32,220 nucleotides of DNA from Acidimicrobiia bacterium (lineage in GTDB: Bacteria > Actinomycetota > Acidimicrobiia > IMCC26256 > PALSA-555), in the NCBI GenBank assembly GCA_009694435.1, contig SHUY01000014.1:1-32220 (forward strand), written 5' to 3'. The notes below the pieces were generated by a model. The model was not told where the DNA came from. It saw only the letters and a list, made by a program, of their open reading frames with translations, and did not search any database. The position numbers were made by a program, and so were the translations under genes. Every line of letters begins with the position of its first letter. The stretch's first letter is position 1. This document shows positions 8,046-15,429 of the stretch, piece by piece.

Positions 8046-8977
8046 GCGAAACCCGCGAAGTAATCATCGTTGGTTCGGGGCCTTCGGGCCTAACGGCCGC
8101 GGTTTACGCCGGCCGAGCACAATTAGCGCCGTTGGTAATTGAAGGCGTAGGCGCGGGTGGACAACTCATGCTAACTACCGACGTAGAAAACTTTCCCGGT
8201 TTTCCCGAAGGGATAATGGGGCCTGATCTTATGATGCGCATGCGCGAGCAGGCGGTTCGCTTTGGCGCCGAATTTGTTACTCAAGATGTAGATCGAGTTG
8301 ACCTCACCACCACTCCGTTTACGGTGGCCGCAGGAACTATTGAGTACAAGGGCGAGTCGATCATCATCAGCACCGGAGCGGCCGCACGTTTATTGGGACT
8401 CGAATCTGAAGCCCGTCTTCTTGGTCATGGGGTTTCAACTTGTGCAACCTGCGACGGATTCTTTTTTAAAGATAAAGCACTAGCCGTTGTCGGTGGAGGT
8501 GATTCCGCTCTAGAAGAAGCCATTTTTCTTACTAAGTTCGCTACGTCCGTAACCGTGATTCACCGTCGAGACGAACTTCGGGGTTCAAAAATTATGCAAG
8601 CGCGAGCTTTCGCCAACGAAAAGATAAAATTTCAGTGGAATTCTGAGCCCATAGACATCATCGGCGACACTCGCGTAGAAGGGATAGAACTGCGCGACAC
8701 CGTAACCGGCGAAACTTCTCGCTTGAACGTCGACGGGGTGTTCGTCGCTATTGGTCATACCCCTAACACCGACCTATTCAAGGGCCAGATTGATCTTGAC
8801 GCCAATGGATACGTCATTACTGCCTCTAACTCCACCGCCACCTCAGTGCCCGGGGTCTTTGCCGGCGGAGACGTTCAGGACCACGTGTACCGGCAAGCCA
8901 TAACCGCGGCGGGCACCGGCTGCATGGCCGCCATTGAGTCCGAACGCTGGCTCGAAGAAAGTCACCACGATCAGTGA
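8042..8977 (+). CDS. trxB: Thioredoxin-disulfide reductase
   Basis: NADPH-dependent flavoenzyme that reduces thioredoxin in the cytoplasm. The 311-residue length fits the low-molecular-weight bacterial class. Seen in order: the FAD-binding motif IIVGSGPSGLTAAVYAGRA at the N-terminus, the redox-active CATC at residues 134-137 (STCATCDGFFF), the NADPH-binding motif VVGGGDSALEEA, the HRRDELRGSK segment that contacts the NADP phosphate, and the C-terminal FAD motif GVFAGGDVQDHVYRQAITAAGTGC. It is co-translated with the upstream small membrane protein through an ATGA overlap. It lies 108 bp before trxA, as in most actinobacterial origin regions. Confidence 0.96.
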   Translation: MSETREVIIVGSGPSGLTAAVYAGRAQLAPLVIEGVGAGGQLMLTTDVENFPGFPEGIMGPDLMMRMREQAVRFGAEFVTQDVDRVDLTTTPFTVAAGTIEYKGESIIISTGAAARLLGLESEARLLGHGVSTCATCDGFFFKDKALAVVGGGDSALEEAIFLTKFATSVTVIHRRDELRGSKIMQARAFANEKIKFQWNSEPIDIIGDTRVEGIELRDTVTGETSRLNVDGVFVAIGHTPNTDLFKGQIDLDANGYVITASNSTATSVPGVFAGGDVQDHVYRQAITAAGTGCMAAIESERWLEESHHDQ

Positions 8978-9049
8978 ACGGAGTAACAACTTAAAGGTAA
9001 ATCTCGGCGGCTAAGGGAATGCTTGCGGGCTCGTCGCCGTTGTACCCGA

Positions 9050-9055
9050 TACACT
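9050..9055 (+). promoter_or_regulatory. -10-like TACACT ahead of trxA
   Basis: TACACT preceded by CCGA, 30 bases before the preferred trxA start. Transcription from here would give a short leader of about 24 bases containing GAAAGGA, a normal ribosome binding site. No convincing -35 is visible. It would let trxA be transcribed separately from trxB. Confidence 0.35.
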
Positions 9056-9085
9056 CAAAAACAACTCCTCATCGAAAGGATCTTC

Positions 9086-9415
9086 GTGTCTGACAAAATC
9101 GTTACTCTTTCTGACAACACTTTTACCGAAACTATCGCGACGGCCGACAAGCCGATCTTGGTTGACTTTTGGGCCGAATGGTGTGGACCGTGCAAAATGT
9201 TGGCACCGATTCTTGATGAAGTTGCCGACGAGTTCGCCGACAAGTTGACCATCGCCAAACTCAACGTTGATGACAATCCCGCCATGGCTCAGCAGTTCAA
9301 CGTCATGAGCATCCCCACGTTGTTAGTATTTAAAAACGGCGAGCAGGTCAAGCAAATCGTGGGTGCCAAGGGTAAGGCCGAGCTCTTAAACGATCTCTCG
9401 GAATTTACCGCCTAA
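9086..9415 (+). CDS. trxA: Thioredoxin
   Basis: Cytoplasmic dithiol-disulfide oxidoreductase, substrate of TrxB. From the GTG at 9086 the protein has 109 residues, the usual thioredoxin length. The active site WCGPC has Cys33 and Cys36, preceded by ILVDFWAE. The cis-proline motif is in MSIPTLLVFKNGEQV, and the C-terminal helix is GKAELLNDLSEF. I prefer this start over an upstream in-frame one at 9023 because GAAAGGA (9074-9080) sits five bases ahead of it and the protein then begins MSDKIVTLSDNTF, like other thioredoxins. The extra 21 residues of the longer version are arginine-rich and unlike the family. Confidence 0.95.
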   Translation: MSDKIVTLSDNTFTETIATADKPILVDFWAEWCGPCKMLAPILDEVADEFADKLTIAKLNVDDNPAMAQQFNVMSIPTLLVFKNGEQVKQIVGAKGKAELLNDLSEFTA

Positions 9416-9447
9416 GTTCGTCCGGCACGGCCGCTTGAGGCCACGTC

Positions 9448-10416
9448 ATGACCAAAGAATTACGCCTAGGGGATTCCGGGGAAGCGGTTCGAGATCTTCA
9501 CCGGCGATTAGTCAGTCGGGGATACTCCCCTTTTTCGGGTGATGTATTCGACGAAATTACCGATGGCGCGGTGCGTTCGTTTCAAACCGAGCGCGGTTTA
9601 CGAGTTGATGGCATAATCGGTCGGCAAACTTTTTCGGCTTTGGTAGAAAGCGGACTCGCTCTAGGCGACCGAATGCTGTACCTCCATCAGCCTCTGCTGC
9701 GCGGCGATGACGTGCTCGACCTCCAACACCAAATGAACGCCCTCGGCTTTGCCGCAGGCCCCGAGGACGGGATTTTTGGACCCCTCACCCACCACGCCTT
9801 GCTGGACTTTCAGCTGGCGGCGGGACTGCCGGTAGATGGGATTTGTGGCGACACCAGCGTGGCCGAACTCTCAAGAGTGGGGGGCCGGGCCGCAGGGTCA
9901 GCCGCGGGACTGCGCGAGCGCGAGGGCTTACGCCAAGAGCATCCCGGTCTTTTGGGTCGACGCCTCTACATAGCCGCCTCACCCGAGATGACCAATCTGG
10001 GCGATCACGTAATCCGAGGCCTGATCCAAGCGGGGGCCACCGGAATACTCGACGGAATCGGCGCCGAAGACTCCGCCACCGCTCAGGCCGCCAATCGGTT
10101 CGAGGCCGATTTCGCCCTCATTTTGCGGCCCGGCGATTATCGCTGCGCCTACTTTGCCTCACCCCGCCACGAGTCGGTTATGGGCCGAGCGGTAGCCGAA
10201 GCGATTCACGGACAACTGGCCGAATTGCTTGTGGGCGACACCGGGGTGCACGGAAAAACGCTGGCGGTCTTGCGAGAAACGTCCATGCCCACTGTCGTTT
10301 GTGAACTAATCGCTCCGGGTGATGCTGCGGCCACTCAACAACTAGCCACTCGAATAGGAGACATCTCCCGCGCGATAGTCAAGGCCTTGCGCGAAGTTTT
10401 AGAATCTAACAGTTAA
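9448..10416 (+). CDS. CwlM-like protein: two peptidoglycan-binding domains plus degenerate amidase_3 domain
   Basis: A 322-residue counterpart of mycobacterial CwlM by position and architecture. Residues about 4-65 and 78-140 are two PG_binding_1 repeats (LRLGDSGEAVRDLHRRLVSRG with VDGIIGRQTFSAL; LLRGDDVLDLQHQMNALGF with VDGICGDTSVAEL). Residues about 165-318 follow the fold pattern of N-acetylmuramoyl-L-alanine amidase family 3, but the zinc ligands look lost: the usual GHGG strand reads RLYIAASPEMTNLG, and the usual SIHANA segment reads FALILRPGDYR. Only a glutamate in TVVCELIAPGD remains. There is no signal peptide. This suggests a cytoplasmic non-catalytic protein. In mycobacteria CwlM acts after PknB phosphorylation as an activator of MurA; the same role here is inference. 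It is convergent with parB, 7 bp apart. Confidence 0.82.
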   Translation: MTKELRLGDSGEAVRDLHRRLVSRGYSPFSGDVFDEITDGAVRSFQTERGLRVDGIIGRQTFSALVESGLALGDRMLYLHQPLLRGDDVLDLQHQMNALGFAAGPEDGIFGPLTHHALLDFQLAAGLPVDGICGDTSVAELSRVGGRAAGSAAGLREREGLRQEHPGLLGRRLYIAASPEMTNLGDHVIRGLIQAGATGILDGIGAEDSATAQAANRFEADFALILRPGDYRCAYFASPRHESVMGRAVAEAIHGQLAELLVGDTGVHGKTLAVLRETSMPTVVCELIAPGDAAATQQLATRIGDISRAIVKALREVLESNS

Positions 10417-10423
10417 AAATTTA

Positions 10424-11317
10424 TTACTTCGCCGAAGATTTACTTTCAGCCATCGCGCGATAAATACGCTCTAAATCTTCTAGGTCGGCAAAATCGATCG
10501 TAACCGTGCCTTTGCCGCCACTAGCCATGCGAACTTTCACTCGAGTTTCAAGATGATCGCTAAGCAACTCTTCCAGTTCTGCTAAACCGGCGGGGCGCAA
10601 CCGACTGCTCGTTGGAGTAGAACGAGCGCCACCTGTGGTCTCTTTGTTGTGAGCCTTTATGACTCCCTCAACATGACGGACAGAAAGATCGTCTTTAATA
10701 ATCTGCAACGCGAGAGCCTCTTGAAACGAACGGTCTGGGGTTCCGAGCAGCGCCCGAGCGTGACCCATAGAAAGTTGCCGCTCCCTAATCGCGCGCTGAA
10801 TCGAAGGCGGTAACTGCAAAAGTCGCAAAGTGTTAGAAACCGACGCGCGACTCTTACCCACCCGGGAAGCAACTTGCTCGTGAGTAAGACCGAAGTCTTC
10901 AATAAGTTGTTGATAAGCCGCGGCCTCTTCAAGTGGATTGAGATCGTCGCGCTGAAGATTTTCCACCAGCGCGTGTTCAAGTGCTGCGGTGTCGTCGGTT
11001 TCCCGCACCAACGCGGGGATGGTCTTAAGCCCCACTCTCTGAGCCGCTCGCCAGCGGCGCTCTCCGGCGATGAGTTCAAAGCCCCCCTCGGCGGGACGAA
11101 CCAGCACCGGCTGGAGAATCCCAACCTCTCTAATGGAATCCGCCAAAGCCCCCAAGGCTTCGTCGTCAAAAGTCGAGCGGGGCTGATAGGGGTTAGGACG
11201 AATCTCGGCCACCGAAATTTCTCGATAACCGTTCCCCGTTTCGGCCGCGATAGTTTCGCTGGTCGGCGCCGGAATTAGTGCACCGAGTCCTTTACCCAGC
11301 CCGCCCTGTCGCGCCAT
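10424..11317 (-). CDS. parB: Chromosome partitioning protein ParB
   Basis: CTP-dependent DNA clamp that loads at parS and forms the origin-proximal segregation complex with ParA. The N-terminal GLGKGLGALIP is the short ParA-contacting segment. The ParB/Srx CTPase core follows, with ISVAEIRPNPYQPR, then GILQPVLVRPAEGGFELIAGERRWRAAQ. The helix-turn-helix reads LTHEQVASRVGKSRASVSNTLRLLQLP, and there is a C-terminal dimerisation region. I choose ATG at 11317 (297 residues) because a full AAGGAGGTGA lies at 11321-11330, which gives normal spacing. A GTG at 11320 would be too close to it. The start lies inside the 3' end of parA (overlap 26 bp), so the two are coupled. Two perfect parS sites are 1.2 kb upstream. 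Confidence 0.96.
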   Translation of the reverse strand: MARQGGLGKGLGALIPAPTSETIAAETGNGYREISVAEIRPNPYQPRSTFDDEALGALADSIREVGILQPVLVRPAEGGFELIAGERRWRAAQRVGLKTIPALVRETDDTAALEHALVENLQRDDLNPLEEAAAYQQLIEDFGLTHEQVASRVGKSRASVSNTLRLLQLPPSIQRAIRERQLSMGHARALLGTPDRSFQEALALQIIKDDLSVRHVEGVIKAHNKETTGGARSTPTSSRLRPAGLAELEELLSDHLETRVKVRMASGGKGTVTIDFADLEDLERIYRAMAESKSSAK

Positions 11318-12218
11318 CACTCACCTCCTTAGCAAGATCACGGTAAGCCTTAGCGCCACGAGACGCGCTGTCAAAAATAATTATGGGTTGCCCAAACGAT
11401 GGTGCTTCGGACAGTCGCACTGTACGCGGCACTACTGTCTTGTAAACTTTCGGTCCAAAAAATGCTCGCACTTCAGATTCAACTTGGTCGGCCAACTTAG
11501 TTCGCCCGTCATACATCGTTAAAACAATTCCTCGTACATCAAGTCCCGGATTTAAGTTAGCTCTAACTAGCGATAAGTTTTTTAATAATTGCCCTAGGCC
11601 TTCAAGCGCGTAATATTCACACTGAATGGGAACAATTACGTCGTCGGCCGCAGCCATTCCGTTTACGGTCAGCAAACCCAGTGACGGCGGACAGTCAATT
11701 AAAAATATATCGTAGTCGTCGCGCACCGCATCAATAGCGCGTTTTAATTTCAGTTCCCGACTAATTTGCGGAACTAATTCGATATCCGCGCCAGCAAGAT
11801 CGATTGTGGCCGGGGCGACAAAAAGATTCTTAATCGCGGTAGCTTCAGCACAGTCATCGAACGACGCTTCCTGTAACAAAACTTCGTACACTGACACCGT
11901 TACGTCGCGCGGATTGATTCCGAGCCCGGTAGTCGCGTTCCCCTGGGGGTCAAGGTCGATAACCAAAGTACGAAACCCCAACTCGGCCAGAGTGGCGCCG
12001 AGATTAACCGCGGTAGTGGTTTTACCAACTCCGCCTTTTTGGTTGGCAATGGCAATAACCCGGGGCAGGGTGAGGGGCGGAGCGGGAGTAACCGTGCCCG
12101 CTTCGGGTAAAGATCCGGTATCAAGGATGGGCTCTTCCGAAAAAGCGGCAACAACCTCGTCCGACTTGGACGAGGAAGAGTCTTTCGCTGAGTCGCCTTT
12201 AGTCTTGGCCTTAGCCAT
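11292..12218 (-). CDS. parA: Chromosome partitioning ATPase ParA (Soj)
   Basis: Nucleoid-binding ATPase that pulls ParB-parS complexes apart. The 308-residue protein has the deviant Walker A motif NQKGGVGKTTTAVNLG with the signature lysine at residue 61 and the P-loop lysine at 66. It also has LVIDLDPQGNATTGLG, the Walker B strand IFLIDCPPSLGLLTVN, and the C-terminal TVVPRTVRLSEAPSFGQPI. Residues 1-50 form an extra N-terminal segment rich in Ser, Lys, Asp and Pro (AKTKGDSAKDSSSSKSDEV) ahead of the ATPase core, likely disordered. Such an extension is common in actinobacterial chromosomal ParA. A GGAGG-like site (CTGGAGGC) lies just upstream of the ATG. Confidence 0.96.
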   Translation of the reverse strand: MAKAKTKGDSAKDSSSSKSDEVVAAFSEEPILDTGSLPEAGTVTPAPPLTLPRVIAIANQKGGVGKTTTAVNLGATLAELGFRTLVIDLDPQGNATTGLGINPRDVTVSVYEVLLQEASFDDCAEATAIKNLFVAPATIDLAGADIELVPQISRELKLKRAIDAVRDDYDIFLIDCPPSLGLLTVNGMAAADDVIVPIQCEYYALEGLGQLLKNLSLVRANLNPGLDVRGIVLTMYDGRTKLADQVESEVRAFFGPKVYKTVVPRTVRLSEAPSFGQPIIIFDSASRGAKAYRDLAKEVSDGATGRAG

Positions 12219-12405
12219 ATTGCCTCCAGGTAGTAGCGCGGCTACTAAAAAGTCTCAAGTTTGGGTTTAGACTTATCAACAGGCTAGCCCATAAACTAGA
12301 ACTACATCAATGTTATTTCAATATTTTATTTTCTTTTTCTCTGCACCCCGTTACCACCAAACCCCGGACGCAAGGCGTCCCGTCTAGCTGGCTCCGGCTA
12401 AAGGC

Positions 12406-12426
12406 TGGGGATAACTGTGGGGATAA
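12406..12426 (-). promoter_or_regulatory. Two tandem DnaA-box-like 9-mers near parS
   Basis: TGGGGATAA occurs at 12406-12414 and again at 12418-12426 (minus strand TTATCCCCA, one base from the classical TTATCCACA). The 12-bp period puts them roughly on one helical face. The same 9-mer occurs in the origin at 17744 and 17804, which supports it being this organism's DnaA box. Confidence 0.5.
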
Positions 12427-12502
12427 CTCCAATGATTCGGCTGGCCTTGGCGCCCAGTTCCTCGTGGACCAAGCTGATAGAAAACTGCCATCCCGAGATC
12501 TT

Positions 12503-12516
12503 GTTCCACGTGGAAC
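12503..12516. other. parS site 1
   Basis: GTTCCACGTGGAAC is a perfect 14-bp palindrome with the CACGTG core and GTT/AAC ends of bacterial parS (typical form GTTTCACGTGAAAC, with one symmetric change here: T to C on the left, A to G on the right). It lies upstream of parA within 6 kb of the origin, where ParB loading sites are expected. Confidence 0.92.
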
Positions 12517-12550
12517 CAGATTACGAAAAGCCGGCCAAATTGGTGGTCTT

Positions 12551-12564
12551 GTTCCACGTGGAAC
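12551..12564. other. parS site 2
   Basis: A second identical GTTCCACGTGGAAC palindrome, 48 bp downstream of the first, centre to centre. Both are preceded by CTT or TCTT. The second lies 12 bp from the stop codon of rsmG. Confidence 0.92.
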
Positions 12565-12575
12565 CCAGCCGCTTG

Positions 12576-13223
12576 CTACCAAAGGGGGCGTTTAGCCGGA
12601 ATTCCCGTTCGTCGAGGCCAGCGATCAGCGTCTTTGGTCAACAATTTTACTGTGGCGATACTCGCACCCCCACCGGAAACTATCTCAGCTGAGCCAAAGC
12701 CCAGAAGGCTTAAACCGTTTTCGGGCCACCGAGGAACATCTCCGGGCGATGAAACTGGCTCGCTGACTACCAATCGCCCACCAATGGTCAAAAAACCTGC
12801 CGCACATTCAGCCGTGACGGGGGGAGAAGCAAAGCTTCTAGCCACTACCAGTGAGAATTGGCCCCTGTATTGGTCCATTCGGGCGGCCACCTCGGCTCTT
12901 TCTCGTACCACCACCAGTCGATCCCCTAGATTGAGGTCAAGTATGGCTTCCTGAAGAAACTGCGTTCGTCGTTCTTGGGCGTCAAGGAGGCATCCCTGCC
13001 AGTTTGGGGCCATTAGCGCAAGAACCAACCCCGGAAGCCCTCCCCCGGAGCCTAAATCAAGGAAATTGACCTTCTCGGCCACCAAAGAGTGCCCGTTTAT
13101 TACCAAATTCGAAAAGGCTACTGCGTGATCTAGTTGCTCCTGCGGCGGACGAGGGCCAATAAAGCCTAATTCTTGGGCTTTTATCAACACCTGATCAATT
13201 GATACTGCGGACACAACCCCCAA
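12576..13223 (-). CDS. rsmG: 16S rRNA (guanine-527-N7)-methyltransferase RsmG
   Basis: Methylates G527 of 16S rRNA with S-adenosylmethionine (formerly GidB). The protein is 215 residues, with the SAM-binding motif NFLDLGSGGGLPGLVLAL at about 68-85. LLDAQERRTQFLQEAI and VVRERAEVAA follow, and VVARSFASPPVTAECAAGFL is the RsmG signature around the catalytic region. The start is uncertain. TTG at 13223 gives the longest frame, while GTG at 13214 begins MSAVSIDQV and is preceded by a GGGGG tract. In the actinobacterial order it sits between jag and parA on the same strand. The C-terminus ends 12 bp from parS site 2. Confidence 0.93.
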   Translation of the reverse strand: MGVVSAVSIDQVLIKAQELGFIGPRPPQEQLDHAVAFSNLVINGHSLVAEKVNFLDLGSGGGLPGLVLALMAPNWQGCLLDAQERRTQFLQEAILDLNLGDRLVVVRERAEVAARMDQYRGQFSLVVARSFASPPVTAECAAGFLTIGGRLVVSEPVSSPGDVPRWPENGLSLLGFGSAEIVSGGGASIATVKLLTKDADRWPRRTGIPAKRPLW

Positions 13224-13269
13224 AGTAGCCCAAAATGGGCGCTCAGTGGGCCTTTACCGGTAAAACTTT

Positions 13270-14103
13270 TTAGGCGGAACGAATGACCACTCGCCGCCGG
13301 GGTTCTTCTCCGTCGGAAAGCGTCTCCAGGCCGTCAATTTCGGCAATCGCATCGTGAACAACCTTGCGATCGGCCGCAGCCATCGGCTCCAGCGCGTATT
13401 CGTCGCCTGATTCTTGCACTTTGGCCGCGACTTCCCGGGCAAAATCCGATAAAGCTACCCGGCGCTTTTCTCTATACCCACCAACGTCTACATGAATTCG
13501 AGCGCCAAATCCCTCGGTGCGGCGCTGCACCGAACTACGTACTAAGTCCTCGATGGCCTTCAGAGTAACGCCTTTGGGGCCCACTAATAGCCCCAAATCA
13601 TCGCCGACGACGTCAATTATCACCACGTCGTCGCCTTCTTTGCGGATAGCCACATCGGCGCTTAAACTAAAGGCGGACAATAGCCCCCGAGTAAACACCG
13701 CGGCCTGTTCGGCCTGCTCATCAACAGTAATTGTCATTTCTCCTGTCCTCTCCCGGCGGTCGCTTTGGCTCTTGGCCGCCGAGGTTTTCTTGACGGGCCG
13801 ACTAGTTTCTTTGCTGGGCGCGGCCTTGGTCGCCGATTTAGCGTTGCTAGTACTCGATTTTTTTGCGCCTCCGCTTGATTTGGACGCAGGTTTGCGCTCT
13901 CGCCGCCGTCGTTCGGGGGCAGGTTTCTCTCTCGACAAGGGCTTGACCCGGGCGCGCAGTCGAGCATCCTTACGACCGAATAACCCGCTGCGGGGCTCTT
14001 CTAAAACCTCGAACTGAGCCTCAGATTCATCAATACCCAACTGATCGAGGGCCAGATCAAGGGCCAGTTCCACTGTTCGTCCGGTAGTTTCAACCCACTC
14101 CAT
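13270..14103 (-). CDS. jag: Jag / KhpB-like RNA-binding protein (Jag_N, KH, R3H)
   Basis: Single-stranded nucleic-acid-binding protein of the SpoIIIJ-associated family. The 277 residues divide into a Jag_N domain (about 1-55: EWVETTGRTVELALDLALDQL and GLFGRKDARLR) and a long basic, Ser/Lys/Ala-rich linker (about 56-125). A KH domain (about 150-205: VVGDDLGLLVGPKGVTLKAI) and a C-terminal R3H domain with the Arg-x3-His element in DRKVVHDAI follow. Homologues in Gram-positive bacteria form a complex with KhpA and influence cell elongation and division through RNA binding; KhpA is not in this window. It lies 4 bp after yidC on the same strand, the usual arrangement. The long lysine-rich linker could add nonspecific RNA affinity (inference). 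Confidence 0.92.
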   Translation of the reverse strand: MEWVETTGRTVELALDLALDQLGIDESEAQFEVLEEPRSGLFGRKDARLRARVKPLSREKPAPERRRRERKPASKSSGGAKKSSTSNAKSATKAAPSKETSRPVKKTSAAKSQSDRRERTGEMTITVDEQAEQAAVFTRGLLSAFSLSADVAIRKEGDDVVIIDVVGDDLGLLVGPKGVTLKAIEDLVRSSVQRRTEGFGARIHVDVGGYREKRRVALSDFAREVAAKVQESGDEYALEPMAAADRKVVHDAIAEIDGLETLSDGEEPRRRVVIRSA

Positions 14104-14107
14104 AGCT

Positions 14108-15178
14108 TTAGCGTCTCCGTTTCTTCTTTTTCGATTGGTTTGGTGATTGCCCCGAGGTCGACCGCTCTTCGGTCGCCGAATCAGGCTCGGTCCACTGAGG
14201 GTGCGTATGAGCGGGGCCAGACTTAGCGCTCGGTAAACCTAGTGCCCCTCGCAGCCCCGAAGGTTTAGTGCCGGAATTATCACCCTCTGGGGGGGTTTCG
14301 GGGCTTTTGGGGGATACGGGAGATTTGAGCGATGCCCCCGGCGGTTTGGGCTTCGCGTCGTCGGTGGCCGACAGCGCCGCCTTGGGTGCGACGACTTCCG
14401 GCGGGAGTGGGCGACGACGACTCTTGGCGGCAATAGCGCCGGTGGAAGTCGTAGATCCGTGACGACTAAAGATGACTTCTTGTTGTCCCAAACGCCACAA
14501 GTTGCTCACGAAGAAATACAAAACTAGTCCCGAAGGAAACTGAATAGAAATTAATCCGAAAAATATTGGTAGAACTTTCATTACTGTTCCCATTTGTTTG
14601 TTCGCGACCGGCGTGCGTTTTTGTGACTGTCGGGTTTGCAAAAATCCCGTAAGAATAACTAAGCCAACCAAAATAAAATATGGAACCGCATCAAGCAGGC
14701 CGTCGTGGGCATCGACCGCAGAAAGTTGCAAATTCAAACCTAGAAAATACTGCGGATTTACTATGCCTTTTGCACATTTAGCCGGTGCATCACACAGCGC
14801 AGAATAGAGCGCGGAGTCTTTAGGAACGTACTGATACGAATCGCGCAAAACTTGAAATAGCGAAAAGAATATTGGCAACTGCACAACTAACGGCAAACAA
14901 CCGGCCAACGGATTAATTTTGTTCTCTTGATAAAACTTCATCATTTCTTGATTAAGTTTTTCGCGGTCCCCCTTGTACTTCGCTTGGAGTTTTTTAATTT
15001 CGGGTTGCACGCGCTGCATCGCCATCATTGATTTAGCCTGCTTGGCCGTGAGGGGGTACAGGAGCAACATGATGGTGGCGGTCAGCAAAATAATCGACAC
15101 CCCCAGGTTGGGAATGACCGAATAAAAGATGGCCAGCAGCCAGCCGATGGCTTCGAAAACGGGGTTTAGGAACGACAT
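14108..15178 (-). CDS. yidC: Membrane protein insertase YidC
   Basis: Inserts and folds membrane proteins, alone or with the Sec translocon. The 356-residue protein lacks the large periplasmic domain of Gram-negative YidC. It begins directly with a hydrophobic helix (PVFEAIGWLLAIFYSVIPNL), followed by VSIILLTATIMLLLYPLTAKQ, where the conserved hydrophilic-groove Arg is not obvious. The cytoplasmic coiled region (MMAMQRVQPEIKKLQAKYKG) and the signature KINPLAGCLPLVVQLPIFFS come next. Further helices occur at about 168-190, 205-235. The last 110 residues are a Pro/Ser/Lys-rich cytoplasmic tail ending in KKKKRRR, like the ribosome-binding tails of some Gram-positive YidC proteins. No lipobox cysteine is present. 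It overlaps the yidD stop by one base (TGATG). Confidence 0.95.
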   Translation of the reverse strand: MSFLNPVFEAIGWLLAIFYSVIPNLGVSIILLTATIMLLLYPLTAKQAKSMMAMQRVQPEIKKLQAKYKGDREKLNQEMMKFYQENKINPLAGCLPLVVQLPIFFSLFQVLRDSYQYVPKDSALYSALCDAPAKCAKGIVNPQYFLGLNLQLSAVDAHDGLLDAVPYFILVGLVILTGFLQTRQSQKRTPVANKQMGTVMKVLPIFFGLISIQFPSGLVLYFFVSNLWRLGQQEVIFSRHGSTTSTGAIAAKSRRRPLPPEVVAPKAALSATDDAKPKPPGASLKSPVSPKSPETPPEGDNSGTKPSGLRGALGLPSAKSGPAHTHPQWTEPDSATEERSTSGQSPNQSKKKKRRR

Positions 15179-15429
15179 CAGAGCACCCGGGTTACTTGGG
15201 GAACTGGGTCAACTCCACCCTCGTGCCACGGGTGGCACCTTCCGACTCGGCGAATCGCCAGCCAGCCGCCCCGGATAGGACCGTGCTGATCGAGAGCATC
15301 TAGGGCGTAAGCCGAACACGACGGATAAAATCGGCATCTATTGGGTAAATGCCGGCTGGCCTGGCGCCAGAGCCGAACTGGCGCGGCTAAAACCCATATA
15401 CAGCAACGATTTAGCCGCTTGGCGGTCAT
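15178..15429 (-). CDS. yidD: Membrane protein insertion efficiency factor YidD
   Basis: Small membrane-associated protein that assists YidC-dependent insertion. The protein has 83 residues. Its N-terminal amphipathic helix ([18 protein letters not shown]) precedes the family signature [21 protein letters not shown], then [20 protein letters not shown] and DPVPQ, with the conserved cysteines present. Its start overlaps the stop of rnpA (ATGA) and its stop overlaps the yidC start, so rnpA-yidD-yidC are translationally coupled. Confidence 0.95.
   Translation of the reverse strand: MTAKRLNRCCIWVLAAPVRLWRQASRHLPNRCRFYPSCSAYALDALDQHGPIRGGWLAIRRVGRCHPWHEGGVDPVPQVTRVL

Larger units (their letters stand above)
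12219..12575. other. parA-rsmG intergenic region with parS and DnaA-like boxes
   Basis: This 357-bp gap contains no credible gene; the minus-strand frame crossing it has no family features and overlies the parS sites. It holds two perfect parS palindromes (12503-12516 and 12551-12564) and two tandem TGGGGATAA 9-mers (12406-12414 and 12418-12426), identical to boxes in the dnaA-dnaN gap. A TTATCAACA lies at 12273-12281, one mismatch from the DnaA consensus. A 6-bp-stem hairpin is at 12366-12380, and an AT-rich stretch is near 12300-12345. The parAB promoter must lie here on the minus strand, but I cannot place it with confidence. Confidence 0.7.

Noticed and set aside
12366-12380. GGACGC-AAG-GCGTCC hairpin as an intrinsic terminator for rsmG
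   Set aside because: Neither strand has a T-run after the stem, so I list it only as a hairpin within the intergenic region.
12313-12582. Minus-strand 89-codon frame in the parA-rsmG gap
   Set aside because: It covers both parS sites and the tandem 9-mers, overlaps rsmG, and has no recognisable protein features.
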